From: Loripinus fragilis
Lineage: Eukaryota > Mollusca > Bivalvia > Lucinida > Lucinidae
Direction: 5' to 3'
Length of the DNA: 64,000 nt
Assembly (NCBI GenBank): GCA_964019695.1
Contig: OZ026517.1
Location: forward strand, 76,363,252-76,427,251
The position numbers and the translations under genes were made by a program. Below, one piece after another: positions 24,222 through 35,220 of this stretch (its first letter is position 1; every line of letters starts with the position of its first letter). The notes under the pieces are model-generated. The model did not search any database. It had not been told where the DNA came from and was given only the letters and a program-made list of their open reading frames with translations.

Positions 24222-24281
24222 CCTGCTGAAATGTTGCATTATGCAGCATTTCATCTGGGCTTTCACTGTTTGCCAAAGTAC
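24222..24281. repeat. Hairpin MITE fragment (AAATGCTGCAT palindrome)
   Basis: CCTGCTGAAATGTTGCATTA is followed by its near complement and then TTTCACTGTTTG. The same palindrome occurs at about 36805-36878 and 53500-53566. Confidence 0.6.
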
Positions 24282-25161
24282 CCATATAGGGAGGAGTAAA
24301 GGGGTCAATGAAACTAAATCAGAAACTTACACACAACTTGGATTCATTCGTGAAAGTTTCATTTTGGGAACCTTTTAACCTTCATTGAATATTATTTGTT
24401 GTAGAATATTTAGAATGTTCTTCTGTTTGTTTGCACCTTCTAGTGAACCATACAAGCATTGAAATCAAATGTTTTCTGGTCTGGGCCTGCTCATGGGACA
24501 TGGGCTTCCAGCAATATGCCTTATTATACTCATTCAAAAATTGTCTATTCAGAGCCATTTTAATAATTTTATCCAGTCATTCATCGCCAAATTTTTCTCC
24601 AAATTTTATATATGGATTACTTTCATCAAACTATTGTTCATGTCTGAATATGGGTTTTGTCTGATGAACAATAATCAAGATAGTTGCCAAAATGGATATC
24701 CTCTTTTAACTGCAGGGCCCTTTGTCGGAGTCCGGCTGTTCTAGTTAAAAACTATATTTAGAAAAACAGAAATTAAGTTTGATTAAAATTTGCCACATTC
24801 AGTATTTAGAGGCAGATTTTCTATAGAAAATCAGCCTCAAAATCCTGAATTAAGATTCGGTGTATACAGAACAATTTACTCCTGTTGTACCAAGCAGACT
24901 GGAAGAATAGGAGTGATAAATTACACTTTGACAAATGGGGCCACTGTCCAGCAAAAGGTTGACATGTGTGTCTAAAACTCAGACCAGCCTTCACATTTTC
25001 AGTCTGATAAGCAGCGCTCTATGGGTAGTCAAGGGGCCAACTTTTCTTCAAGGAGAAAACTAAGAATGTGTGAATGCGCAGACTGATTTCAATCTTAAGT
25101 TATACTTGCAAACTTGTACTTTATGCTCGATATCCACTCATTTCATTTCTGTTCACTTCAG
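24282..25161. other. PEX7 last intron, unassigned
   Basis: No exon is recognised. Overlapping open frames near 24431-24744 and 24790-24975 show no domain and lie between well-defined PEX7 splice sites. Confidence 0.4.
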
Positions 25162-25315
25162 GACATGGAATATTAGCCAGAAGCATCCAATGGAAACTAT
25201 GGAGCATCATACAGAGTTTGTGTATGGACTGGACTTTAACATTCATAAACCTGGCCAGCTAGTAGATTGTAGTTGGGATCAGAAAATACAGGTGTACTCA
25301 CCAAAGTCTTTATGA
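25162..25315 (+). CDS. PEX7: PEX7 terminal exon and stop
   Basis: This exon follows the acceptor GTTCACTTCAG. With the preceding exon it reads SYDFTVR, then TWNISQKHPMETMEHHTEF, GLDFNIHKPGQL, DCSWDQKIQVYSPKSL and TGA. EHHTEF, GLDF and CSWD are hallmarks of the final WD40 blade of PEX7 in other animals. The tail ends within a few residues of where vertebrate PEX7 ends, so the C terminus looks complete. The product acts in the cytosol, delivering PTS2 cargo to the peroxisomal docking complex. An AATAAA lies 337 bases downstream. The next gene, at 28715, is convergent. Confidence 0.95.
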
Positions 25316-25361
25316 CCATAACAGTTACTTAAGGCAGATGGATACAGACTTCTAGTTTATG

Positions 25362-25620
25362 TAGCTCACCTGAGTGGAAGTCATTCAAGGTGAGCTTAAA
25401 GTATAGGCTTGGTCCGCTGTCATTCCTTACTTTCAAATACAAATATCTATTAAACCACAGGGCCAATCTTCATTACATTTTTGTGTGTAGAATTACAGGG
25501 ATTGCAATCATTTATAAATATATCAAGTCAAAAATGTGGTTACCATGGCAACAAAAGGGTCCCATTGATTTACAAGGGGGAAATGTTGTCAGGGCATATT
25601 ATCTTCAGTTTTAATCAGAA
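25362..25620 (+). repeat. Truncated GGTGAGC-type element, 5' end
   Basis: Begins AGCTCACCTGAG with a paired CAAGGTGAGCT, like the 5' hairpins of family A, but continues into a different body (AAACCACAGGGCCAATC). No 3' hairpin is found. It overlaps the likely PEX7 3' UTR. Confidence 0.5.
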
Positions 25621-25651
25621 GTTCTTCAAACTTGTAAATATTAAGAGCAAG

Positions 25652-25657
25652 AATAAA
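25652..25657 (+). terminator. Candidate PEX7 polyadenylation signal
   Basis: AATAAA 337 bases after the PEX7 stop. It is the first exact hexamer noticed downstream; no GU-rich element was assessed. Confidence 0.35.
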
Positions 25658-25856
25658 ATCTCAACCAAGTTTGAATTTGGGCCAGGTCTTATATTTTACT
25701 TATGAAGTCAATCAAAGAACTCTATTCATTGTTTTCTTCTTTGAATGTAAATGTTTCTTTTTTTTGACAAATAGAATGCAGATATTACAATATAGAATGG
25801 TTAAATATATTATATTGATTTGTAACGTTCAAATTCAAATTCTCATTTCTCTGTTC

Positions 25857-26054
25857 TGGGGAGCTCAGTCAGTGGTAGAGTGCTAGACTGGAGACTGAGG
25901 GGCCGCAGGTTCAAGCCTCACCAGTGTCACTGCACTGTGTCCTTGAGCAAAGACACATTAATCCTAGCTTAGTACTGGTTCAACCCAGGAAGACCGACCC
26001 TACATAACTGAAAGACTGTTGATGGGACATAAAGAATCTAATCAAACAAAAACA
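25857..26054 (+). mobile_element. tRNA-derived SINE, copy 4
   Basis: Head GGGGAGCTCAGTCAGTGG with a slightly altered A box, B box GGTTCAAGCC, the standard body, and a tail AATCTAATCAAACAAAAAC. No clear target-site duplication was identified. Confidence 0.85.
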
Positions 26055-26059
26055 AGAAT

Positions 26060-26870
26060 TGGGCTGCCAGCGAGGCTTTCAGTATACCCCCAACATTTCT
26101 TCAATATGTCTGCAACATACAAACAAAGTATTAAAAGGATACACTGAAGGCTGTAGTTGATTTCACAACATATACACTATTAACCATCATTCAATATGTG
26201 CAGTGGTCTAGAATTGGCTAAGTTTAAAATGCTGTAAATTTATCAAAAATTATTTTTTCATCATTAATTTTCCACATGCGCATCCTAAATATGTCTGTAA
26301 CATACATGCAAAGTATTAAAAGGATACACTGAAGGCTCTCGGAGGAGTTGATTTCACAAAGTATGCACTAGCATCCATTACTAAATATGTACCGTTGTCA
26401 AGATTGGCTAAGTTAAAAATGGTGTAAATTTATCAAAAATTATTTTTTCATCATTAAACTTCCACATGCACATCTTCAATATGTCTGTAACATATCTGAA
26501 AAGTATTTAAAGGATTCACCAAAGACTCTAAGTGGAGTTGATTTCACAAAGTATGCACTACCAGCCATTACTTAATTGTGCAGTGGTCGAGAATTGGCTA
26601 CGTTAAAAATGGTGTAAATTTATCAAAAATTATTTTTTCATCATTAAACTTCCACATACACATCTTCAATATGTCTGTAACATACCTGCAAAGTATTAAA
26701 AGGATACACTAAAGACTCTAGGAGGAGTTGATTTCACAAAGTATGCACTATCAGCTATTACTTAATATGTGCTGTGGCCGAGAAATGGCTAAGTTAAAAA
26801 TGGTATTAATTTATCAAAAAATATACTAATGGCATAAAGTTAAGCATATGTTGATTGTGTTGCTAATTTC
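26060..26870 (+). repeat. ~190-bp tandem repeat, four units
   Basis: Units start near 26105, 26291, 26481 and 26671 at ATATGTCTGTAACATA and contain TTGATTTCACAAAGTATGCA and AATTTATCAAAAATTATTTT. The last unit is truncated. No coding potential. Confidence 0.85.
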
Positions 26871-27039
26871 TACCAGAATATCAATTTTTACAAAATTATC
26901 TTGTGCTCATTAAAAAGTACTGTTATTCACCTATCCAAATGTTAGTAATATAGAACTCTACAAATCCTGATAACATCATAGGAATGTGAGTACTGTACCT
27001 ACTAAAACACCTCCGAAAACAAAAATGTTGATTTTCTCC

Positions 27040-27145
27040 AAAATTTGGAGAAGGGGGTACAACAAAAATTTCTCTGTTCCTCTCAGAGAGGGGGGGGGGG
27101 GGGGGGTATAACAAAAATTTCTCTGTTCCTCTCAGTGACAAAACT
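27040..27145. repeat. Poly-G tract between short direct repeats
   Basis: A G run of about 17 bases (27090-27106) is flanked by two copies of ACAAAAATTTCTCTGTTCCT at about 27062 and 27112. Confidence 0.7.
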
Positions 27146-27559
27146 TTTTCAAGACACTTTCCTATCCATATGAAATACTACTTTCCCTTTCAGATAGCTT
27201 TTGCGCTTATAGGAGTACAGATTTCTGTATTCTTGGGGTGTGAAAAGCTAACAAGTCTAAATATGGCACAGGGATTTCCCATGTCTATGTTAAATGAAAG
27301 GTCAGAAATGAGAATATCTGATAAGCAAGCGAGAACAAAATTCAGGTGGCAAACAGCTCCAATGAATAGTACAAAGATAAATGTAAAAGCTCTGGAGGTT
27401 ACTGCAACAACCTGGTGCAGGTTAAATTTTGCACTCGAGTAGGCGGAAAATTTAAGCAAAATCCATACCTTTTGACTTTATGATTTCTTTATAAGCTTGC
27501 ATTTATTTGATGTGGTGAGACTGGGCACATAGGCAGTTGGTAACAATGCAGTTTATGGC

Positions 27560-27955
27560 TCTATCCCCAAATGGGTGACTTTAGACCTTGGGATGACTGC
27601 AGGCCACCCCCAACCCCAACCCCAGGGGGGGATTTTTGGTGACTATGATTTTCTGATATTACAATATACACTGCTTCCCCCCCATGTTATGTGGCATTGC
27701 CTAGGACCTCTACCAAGTATGTTCAAATTATGCCCCTCGGACCAAAAATGGGCCCGTCCCAGTGGTTACATGTTTTACATAGGCTTATATAGGGAAAACA
27801 TGAAAAAATTGTCTTGTCTTAAAACCACAAGGCCAAGAGCCTTGATATTTGTTATAAGTGGATCTCTACCAAGTTTGTTCAAATTATGTCCCTGGGGCCA
27901 AAAGTGGGCCCGCCCTGGAGCTAAAATTTATAGCTTTATTATATTTCTTAGTTGA
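27560..27955 (-). repeat. Family B repeat fragment
   Basis: Contains complements of the family B unit found at 51.6-56.2 kb: CCTCTACCAAGTTTGTTCAA, AGGCTTATATAGGGAAAACA. About two degenerate units remain; neither terminus is visible. Confidence 0.65.
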
Positions 27956-28211
27956 TTGATTTTTAAGAACAATACATTGCTCATTTATTTAACCTACTTA
28001 AAGGAATAAAGTATTGCGGTATATAGATAGTTTTTTAACTTTACAAGATTTAACCATTTAGCACAGCATATAGTTTTGGACATTCTGACATGCATAGGGT
28101 GTTTGTTTTCAACCATTATCATTGAAAATGTATTACACTGAAACTGATAATCAGAAATGAGTTTTACATTTCTTCCTATAGCTGCTGTACACATGTCTCA
28201 CTTACATTTAT

Positions 28212-28262
28212 TGGTGGAGTGCTTGACTAGAGATCAAGGGGTTGCAGGTTTGAACCTCCATA
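28212..28262 (+). repeat. SINE head fragment
   Basis: GGTGGAGTGCTTGACTAGAG followed by GGTTTGAACC keeps only the tRNA-like part; the body and tail are missing. Confidence 0.5.
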
Positions 28263-28414
28263 GGTGAAAAAGTTAAAAATTTCCATCATCCTGATTTTAA
28301 TAATATAAAATCTTAAAACTTAACAATTTCCAACAAATCATTAGTATTTTCAACTTAACATAGTCAAATAAACTAGAGAAGCTATTACAATCTACCTAAC
28401 TCATCATATTGAGA

Positions 28415-28640
28415 AGTCAGCCTAAAAATCCTGAATTTAGGCATGCTTAATTCAGTTTTCTGAGACTGCCTTTTGAAAGAGTTAAGTCTCAAATCCTGAA
28501 TTCAGGCATGCTTAATTCAGTATTCTGAGAATGCCTTACAATAGAGTGAGTCTCAAATCCTGAATTTAAATATGCTTAATTCAGTATTCTGAGAATGCCC
28601 ATCAAAAGTCTTAAGATCCTTAGTTCAGGCATTGTTCTGA
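28415..28640. repeat. 63-bp tandem repeat near the hydrolase 3' end
   Basis: Three to four units containing AAATCCTGAATTCAGGCATG, CTTAATTCAGTATTCTGAGA and ATGCC, with starts near 28432, 28495 and 28558. The CCTGAATT...AATTCAG arms can pair. It ends about 75 bases past the hydrolase stop codon, so it may lie in the 3' UTR. Confidence 0.75.
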
Positions 28641-28714
28641 AAAAAAATCACCAAGAGTATCTTGGGCTAATAATGGGCTAATAGTGGTCTTCATCAAATG
28701 GTCTGAAACATCAC

Positions 28715-29122
28715 TCACACAGGTTGGGATGTATGTATCATTGCTACAGGTACTGCATTGGTTTGTAGTTCTTCCTGCGTATTTCCATTGCAGAAGTCAG
28801 TCCTGGCAAGTTTGTCCCAGATTGCATTAAAATATACCACACCTTCATACTCATAACTACTAACAAACTTCACAGTCATATTCTTCCTCATACTTTCACC
28901 GAGTTCATATAAGAAGCCATACTTGGATACATCATGTCTCTGGAAACAAGGCTGATTCACTTGTTTGGATGACCAAACCCCACTAACTTTGGGTTCCTTC
29001 TTGGTGTTATAAAACTGGAGGTAGTCTAGGGTGAACTGCTTCATGTAGAACTGGTTCAATAGATAGACAAAGTTATCCACTGTAATATCTAACCAAATTT
29101 TCTGAGATTTCACGTCATTGGC
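28715..29122 (-). CDS. Serine hydrolase/BTRD-like gene, terminal exon
   Basis: On the minus strand the exon follows the acceptor TTTTTTATAG and encodes about 135 residues from ANDVKSQKIWLD to HTSQPV and TGA. The patterns DYLQFYNTKKEP, KYGFLYEL and VKFVSSYEYEGVVYFNAIWD resemble the repeated beta-rich modules (bacterial tandem repeat domain type) found after beta-lactamase-like domains in some hydrolases. It joins the exon at 33249-33934 in phase 0, giving SAIYDK followed by ANDVKS. The substrate is unknown. PEX7 converges from the other side. A possible AATAAA on this strand lies near 28207-28212. Confidence 0.7.
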   Translation of the reverse strand, partial: ANDVKSQKIWLDITVDNFVYLLNQFYMKQFTLDYLQFYNTKKEPKVSGVWSSKQVNQPCFQRHDVSKYGFLYELGESMRKNMTVKFVSSYEYEGVVYFNAIWDKLARTDFCNGNTQEELQTNAVPVAMIHTSQPV

Positions 29123-30180
29123 CTATAAAAAACAATTAGAATAAATTTGTAAAATGAATTGATACATCACCATCACAAAATAATATTTTCCTTTATTTCA
29201 CTGTCGTTTCGCAGTTAGGCTTCTTCAGGATGTAGTTAACAATGAAAACAGCTGACGTAACACACCAAAAACGTTAATTTATTTAGCAAACCATGTCAAT
29301 AAAGTTGAATAAAGATTAGTAGGTAATAATAATAATGCACAATTACAAGAGAACTTATAGTTCGCCCATTACTTCCGTGACAAAGCGGATCAGCGAAGGT
29401 AAAGATAAGCCTATGCATATTTGCAGTCCAGTCAGAGCCCCCAAAATAGTAGATTTTTATACAAGAACTTGAGAGAATAATTCTTGAAAAAGCCCTGTGC
29501 TGCCCATTACATGCAAGTTCAAAAGACATGAAATTCTGAAATTCTATTATCTTAAAATTAGTAGTTAGCATACAAAGTTCAAGTTTAAATGGTCAAATGT
29601 CTTAAGTTAAGCTGAAAACAAAAAATTTACAGTATTTTGAGGCTGACTTTCTATTGGAGGAGGTGTGTAAAAGTGAGAAGGCCACAGCGGTAATTCCAAG
29701 TAAGTGATCCTCAAACTGACCTTATGCACAGTATGCAAGGCGGTAAAAATCCAAAGGTCAATCTGTGAAAATGCGAATGATGTAAACAAGTCAAAAGTGA
29801 ATAAATTTTATCTACTTTTTGCTATACAGTAGAATATATTGAGACATAGCTGGAAACCTGTTCAACATTATTGAAAGAACCATTGTGTATATTTGGTTCC
29901 CCTGAAGCAGTTCTGCCTGGATCATGGCAGTCGATCATAGGACCTAGGTTGCTGTCAAAATGTCTCAAAAGCATATTTCCCAATAATACCTTTTCCTGAT
30001 GGCAGAATAGAAGCTAAGATTACCACAAAAAACATTCGATGCATTGTCTTTGATTAGATATGCAACAAACCCTTGATTGACACTGGCCTGGGGTAGGGTT
30101 TTGAAGATAAAATTTTCAGCTGCTTTCAATGATAAATAGCATAGCAAACAACTTCGTCACTGATAATGTCATCAGTGACT
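29123..30180. other. Hydrolase intron, unassigned
   Basis: No exon or complete repeat is recognised. A piece with GAGGCTGACTTTCTATTGG near 29640 recurs near 24825 and 36998. Confidence 0.4.
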
Positions 30181-30757
30181 CGGTAGAGCGTTAGAATGGG
30201 GATTAAGGGTTGTTAGAGCTTCTCCAATGGCCTAGTCACTGTGTTGAGCGAGATACTTTATCTGTGGTCAAAGTATCGATTCAACCCAGGATGACCCGTC
30301 TCCACATGACTGAAAATTGTTGACTGGGATGTAAAGAATCAAACAAAACTATGTACAAAAAAGTTTAAGTTGGTAGAGCATTAGAATGGGGATTGCAGGG
30401 TTGCTAGATAGAGCCTCACCACTGGCCTAGTCATTGTGTTGTGTCCTTGAGCAAGATACTTTATCTGCCGCCTAGTACTGATTCAACCCAGGATGACCCG
30501 TCCCCATATGACTGAAAATTGTTGACTGGGATGTAAAGAATCAAACAAACAAACAAAATGATGTACAAAAAAGTTTCAGTTGGTAGAGTGTTAGAATGGG
30601 GATTGCAGGGTTGCTAGTTAGAGCCTCACCACTGGCCTAGTCATTGTGTTGTGTCCTTGAGCAAGATACTTTATCTGCTGCCTAGTACTGATTCAACCCA
30701 GGATGACCCGTCCCCACATGACTGAAAAATTGTTGACTGGGATGTAAAGAATCAAAC
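30181..30757 (+). mobile_element. Three SINE-related units in tandem
   Basis: Three head-to-tail units start near 30181, 30371 and 30581. Each has GGTAGAGCRTTAGAATGGGG, a degraded B box, GTCCTTGAGCAAGATACTTT, ATTCAACCCAGGATGACCCG and an AATCAAACAAA tail. Units 2 and 3 are preceded by the same GTACAAAAAAGTTT spacer and are about 210 bases apart, so they arose by tandem duplication of a diverged SINE subfamily rather than by separate insertions. Confidence 0.8.
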
Positions 30758-30784
30758 TAGAATTCCTAAAATAGGATGCGTTGC

Positions 30785-30950
30785 CTGTCAAAACATGTCA
30801 AACAAGGCAAATTTGTCGGATTTATATCCCCGGCAAAGGGTTATTTTAGAGGAACTTATAAATCACAAAATGTAAATCTGAGTTCACCTTTGGTATCATA
30901 CAGATCAAAGTTAAAAAGCCGATCAACTTGATTTCAGTGGTTAGTTCAAT
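30785..30950 (-). repeat. Fragment of the CTTCGTCGGGGGAT element
   Basis: Reverse complement of the right end of the element at 20128-21358 (ATATCCCCGGCAAAGGGTTA, CACAAAATGTAAAT). Both here and in copy 2 it adjoins family A sequence. Confidence 0.55.
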
Positions 30951-30953
30951 AAA

Positions 30954-31912
30954 CTAGAGGTCCTGAGGTTCTCACCTGATCTCTTTAATAATGTAAAAAT
31001 AGGTCAAGGTCAACTACAGCTTATAATGAAACATATTTTGTTTTACCATATATGGCGGTTGCAGCCATTTTGGTCAAGTGACCTAAAACAATCAAATGAA
31101 TAATCCATCAGTGATTTCTGTGAAAAAGATGTTTAGATAGGTATGTGGCAGTCCAAATGAGTGGCCTTGAATAAAAGATCAAAGGTCAGCTTGACATTTG
31201 GTACTAATTTAAAGCCATGGCAGTGATTTTGTTACCTGCGCATCCTGCATCTTTTGCGCATAATTTTGTCTCTGGGATGCAAAGTTTTTATTTTAGCGAG
31301 TCCCAGGATGCAATAGTATTGCAGACTTGTCATTAAAAATAATCTTCTGGACTCATAAGTTTGCAGTTGGACTCATTGATATGAGAAACAGCGAGTCTCA
31401 GGACCCATAAGCCCAAAATTGTAAATGAATCGATGCATGGTCTCATTAGGTTAAACATTTCTCGCAAGTATTACGATTTTGGCTTAAACAGTTATAGAAA
31501 AATGAACATTTCAAGATTTTCCCCATATAAATGCATTAGGAATCAAATTTAATCTTGCCATAAAGCAGGTCAAGGTAAACCTAGAATCATCATTTGTGCA
31601 CACCTGGTTGGGCCCACATCCCCAATGCTACATACCAAGTCCCAAGGCCATTGGCCTTTTGTTTCAGAGAAGAAGATATTTAAAGAGTTTTTACCATATA
31701 TGGCATGGTGGCCATCTTAGTCATGTGACCAGAACAATCTTTATAAATTTTGGCTAACCAGTCATAAGGAGTCGCCATATAAAATTTGAGTTCAATTGAC
31801 CTTGTGATTTCTGAGAAAACTGTTTTAAAATATGTTGATGGGACTCCAATATGAGCGACCTTGGCTGAAAGATCAAAGGTCAACCTTGACCTTTGAAACT
31901 TTTTTATAGCCT
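30954..31912 (-). mobile_element. Family A element, minus orientation, 5'-truncated
   Basis: Begins with CTAG and the degenerate 3' hairpin AGGTCCTGAGGTT, then CTCACCTGATC, and continues through family A units to about 31912. The 5' hairpin is missing. An unrelated stretch at about 31215-31435 (CCTGCGCATCCTGCATC) interrupts it. It lies in the hydrolase intron. Confidence 0.7.
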
Positions 31913-33248
31913 TTTTTCATTTGATTGAACATACAGGCCCCCTTGCAGACTCTCATGAAAATAAAGGTTTTTTTATAAAGGCTATTTTAGGCAAAATAAA
32001 GGTGGTTTCATTGAAACAAAAATGAAGAGCAAATTAACAAAAAAAATTCTAGTATTTTTATTGGTTCCTGATCTTTAAAACCATGTTATGACAGATGATG
32101 GTATGAAAGGGGTGCAGCTAATCCTTAGCCAATTAATTTATAGCCCATTAATCACAAGTCAAAAGGGAAATACTTGTGTTGTTTTTTACTCCTTAGTTGA
32201 CTTTTAAAACTAAAGGCTTATGTTGAGCAGTGTCGGATAGAAAAATAAATCACATATTCTCTAATCTGGAAGGGGGGTCCAGGGGTCCTCCCCCAAAAAT
32301 TTTGAAAACCAAGAAAGCAGGAGAGGCCATCTTTGGTCATTTTGTAAGGACAATTTTACCTTCAGTAAATGAACATTTTTATAATATATTGCTCCCATTT
32401 ATTGTATGTTCTTTTTTTTATATAAAATTTAAGATAGATATGCAATTTGTCTGTATTATATAGTCTTTGGGTGTAGAAAATTATTTAGATTTGATGACAT
32501 TAGAAAACCAGGACATTATTCAAAAGTCAATAAACCCAATAGATGCTATCCATTAATATTTGTTGATGCAGTTATGCAGTTGGTAGCATGTCCAACCTAA
32601 TGTCTGGAATTTTAATGGTTCTATTCTCAGGTCGGGCACATTCTTTCACTAGTTGTCGGTTACTAGTGAAAGATGAGCCCTAAGTACTAGTGAAAGGATT
32701 TTGATTAAGCCAGCCTAGGAAAAGGGTGGTAAGGATCAACTAGTCATTCTGACATTACCTCAGCTGTTTAGCATGGATGTAAAGTAAGAAATAAACCCAA
32801 AAGCATTTATATTTACCTTACCTTACTCTTTTTTATTGCTGCTGTATCTGAATCCTCAGAAAAATGACAATAAGAGTCACCCTGCTGCAAGAGGTAGGTA
32901 TAGACACAATGGTCTGAGGATGAATACAGCTCAAGATGTCACAGACATAACTTGTCAACATACGTATGGTCTATTTCTTTTGTTCTAACTGATCTTGGAA
33001 AATTTAAAGGTTTATTAATCAAAATAAAGGTTATTAAAGGTTTTTCAGCCAAATTAAAGGTTTCTAAAGGTTTCCAATAAAACAACCACCTTTTAATTTA
33101 TTCATCAGATATTATTATAAGCTCCGCCCTTGACAGGGTCTTGTGGAAATTATTGTACAGCATAGATCAAAGGAAAGGCGGCAAAGTCATGATACAAGAA
33201 CATTTATTGTATATGGATAGATTGCATGTTGTATCAATGACGACATAC
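31913..33248. other. Hydrolase intron sequence
   Basis: Contains several AAATAAAGGTTT-type motifs at 31950-32010 and 33005-33095, and a possible degenerate tRNA-like SINE head near 32575-32640. The frame at 32230-32463 contains GGSRGPPPKILK and is not credible as a gene. Confidence 0.35.
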
Positions 33249-33934
33249 CTTGTCATAAATGGCTGATATCAAAGTTTTATCCTTATATTCCATAATACAC
33301 TGACACTTTAGAGTAAAACCCGTCAGAAAATAGGTACAAAATATCTTCCTGTGTAGATCTTTATCCTCAACACAATAAACTTTCTGCTCTGTCTTCTTAC
33401 ATCTCTCAAGAATAAACACATGAAACATTTCACCTTCTAAAATATAGGATTCTAGCAAAGTTGCATACAGCCCACTTTCATGCATGGAACTTATGAATTC
33501 GTCAAAGTTTTCTACCCCTACATTTGTGTATATAAGCCAGTCTGGCTGTGGTTTCAATGGCTTGGTCCAAACTACATTAAAGAAAACATCATCGGAGCAT
33601 GATAATGCACTGATATGAGATATTCTGTAACCTAATGGTTTCATTCCAGCTACATGAGGTATGAGTTGTGAATGAGGTAGTAATATCCTGACACATTGAC
33701 AGCAGTCCTTAGAAACAACCAGGAACTCTTCTTTGTCATAAGTAGTTAAAGTTAAATCCTGCCACATGGGCAAGTTTGTAACAGTGGATAATGCATACTT
33801 TATCAAACCATCATAATCTGTATCTTTGGCCCAGGCATTCATAAGTTCCTTCCATATTTCCTGTGTGACCAAAACAAGAGCCTTCATCAGACACATCAAG
33901 GCCTAACCCATACCATGCATCTCCTTTCTCATAC
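33249..33934 (-). pseudogene. Serine hydrolase gene, large exon with frame disruption
   Basis: The exon follows the acceptor ATCTCACAG and ends at the donor AAG|GTATGT. Joined to the exon at 53027, it reads RPG, YEKGDAWYGLGLDVSDEG and SCFGHTGNMEGT, the C-terminal part of a beta-lactamase-like hydrolase with the HTG motif that follows the active-site cleft. Immediately afterwards the reading shifts by +1: the continuation MNAWAKDTDYDGLIKYALST and three beta-rich repeats (for example GMKPLGYRISHISAL, FNVVWTK) are in another frame. The original frame stops about 10 codons later. Residues usually between GT and the NAWAKD segment also seem missing, so a small deletion is likely. The remainder stays open for about 216 codons, so the damage is recent or an assembly error. 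Confidence 0.7.
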
Positions 33935-34179
33935 CTGTGAGATATAAACAAAACATTAACACTTACATGCTGGCTCATTTTTCATGCTTTTTTGTCATCT
34001 GCTGACTTTTCAAAATTAATGTTTTCAAAAAATACCTCCAGGAATACTATCAGAGTGTCAAACTGTTTGGATCCAGATCAGGACTGACATTCTGTCAGTC
34101 CTGATGCAGGTTCAAACTGTTTGCAAATGTTACCAGCAGATGACAAAAGTCACTGCTTAAGGAAAGAGTCAACTCTTAA

Positions 34180-34610
34180 ACTGTGGTTACATTGACCCCA
34201 TCAATCAGTGATGCGAATCGGCCAATAGTTGGCTGACAGTAGGACAATTTTGTGTGCAAGTTTAGCTGTTTTTTTAGAGTTTGCCGACTGCAAAAAATTA
34301 TAACTAGCCAGTTATAATTTTTTCGATAGGCCTACTGTTTTGGAGGTTTGGCAATCGGTTAGAGTCACGCGACCCTCCTCTGACTATCGCCAATAGTTGT
34401 CTGACAGTCGGCCAACTTCATTTGTAAAATTAGTCACTCAAACCTGGCCGACTGTTGGCCGATCGAAAAACTTTGTGGTTGATAAAGTCAATCGATGAGG
34501 CTTGTTTTCAATGTAACTGCTCCAGTCGGCCAACTAAAACCACATTTTTCGGGTGATCAACATGAAAAATCTAGTCGACCGACTGTCTGTTTTAATGTTA
34601 CCCAGGTATT
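34180..34610. repeat. Repeat rich in CGGCCAACT/AGTCGGCC motifs
   Basis: Variants of AGTCGGCCAACT and its complement recur at least eight times within 430 bases, with weak terminal pairing between TGGTTACATTGACC and TTTTAATGTTACCC. It is probably an old MITE. Confidence 0.45.
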
Positions 34611-34984
34611 AGCCCTCTTCCCACCATTCATGACAAATGTTATTCTGTTCTTTTGTACTTTGATAGCCTATATTGCAAACAATATGGACCCAGATCAGAG
34701 GACTGTAGTAGTCTGATGAGGGTTCAGAATGTTTTGCTTCCATAGGGGTGCATTTAGTATTTGTAGCAGACATTAAGCTGATGACACTTTCAAGACAACA
34801 CAATATTGGAAGTGCAAGGGTTAAAGCGCCAAACAAGACTGAAGCAGACACCAAATTTTGTAATATCCGTAGGTGAATTTTTTGCATGATGGTTGCTCAG
34901 GCCTGGGACTCAATGATGACCCTGACGTAAAGTTTTCATCTGATGGTTGTTGCCTGATGCTTGTGGCTCCCCTACTAAAAATGG

Positions 34985-35190
34985 TCAGTGAAATTTCACC
35001 GAAATTCAATGAATTCAATTAGATGAAAAATTTTAGTGAATTTTGGTGAAATTTCACTTATATTTAATTGAAATTCAGTGATGAAAATTAGCCCAATGAA
35101 CTTTAATTGAAATGGCACTGAATTTCACTGAAATATAAATGAACTTGCTGAAATTTAAATGGATTTCACGGAATTTCATTGACTCACAAT
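34985..35190. repeat. Degenerate GAAATTTCACTGAA short-period repeat
   Basis: Overlapping variants of GAAATTTCACTGAAATT and TGAAATTCAATGAA in both orientations. It looks like an eroded minisatellite. Confidence 0.7.
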
Positions 35191-35220
35191 AGCTCACTAA
35201 CAAGCCACAGAAATCTAAAG

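Noticed and set aside
27170..27442. 90-codon frame with an antisense frame of equal length
   Set aside because: A polypyrimidine-AG precedes it, but there is no domain, no partner exon and both strands are equally open; left unassigned.
32575..32640. Possible tRNA-like SINE head
   Set aside because: A and B boxes are too degenerate and no body or tail follows.
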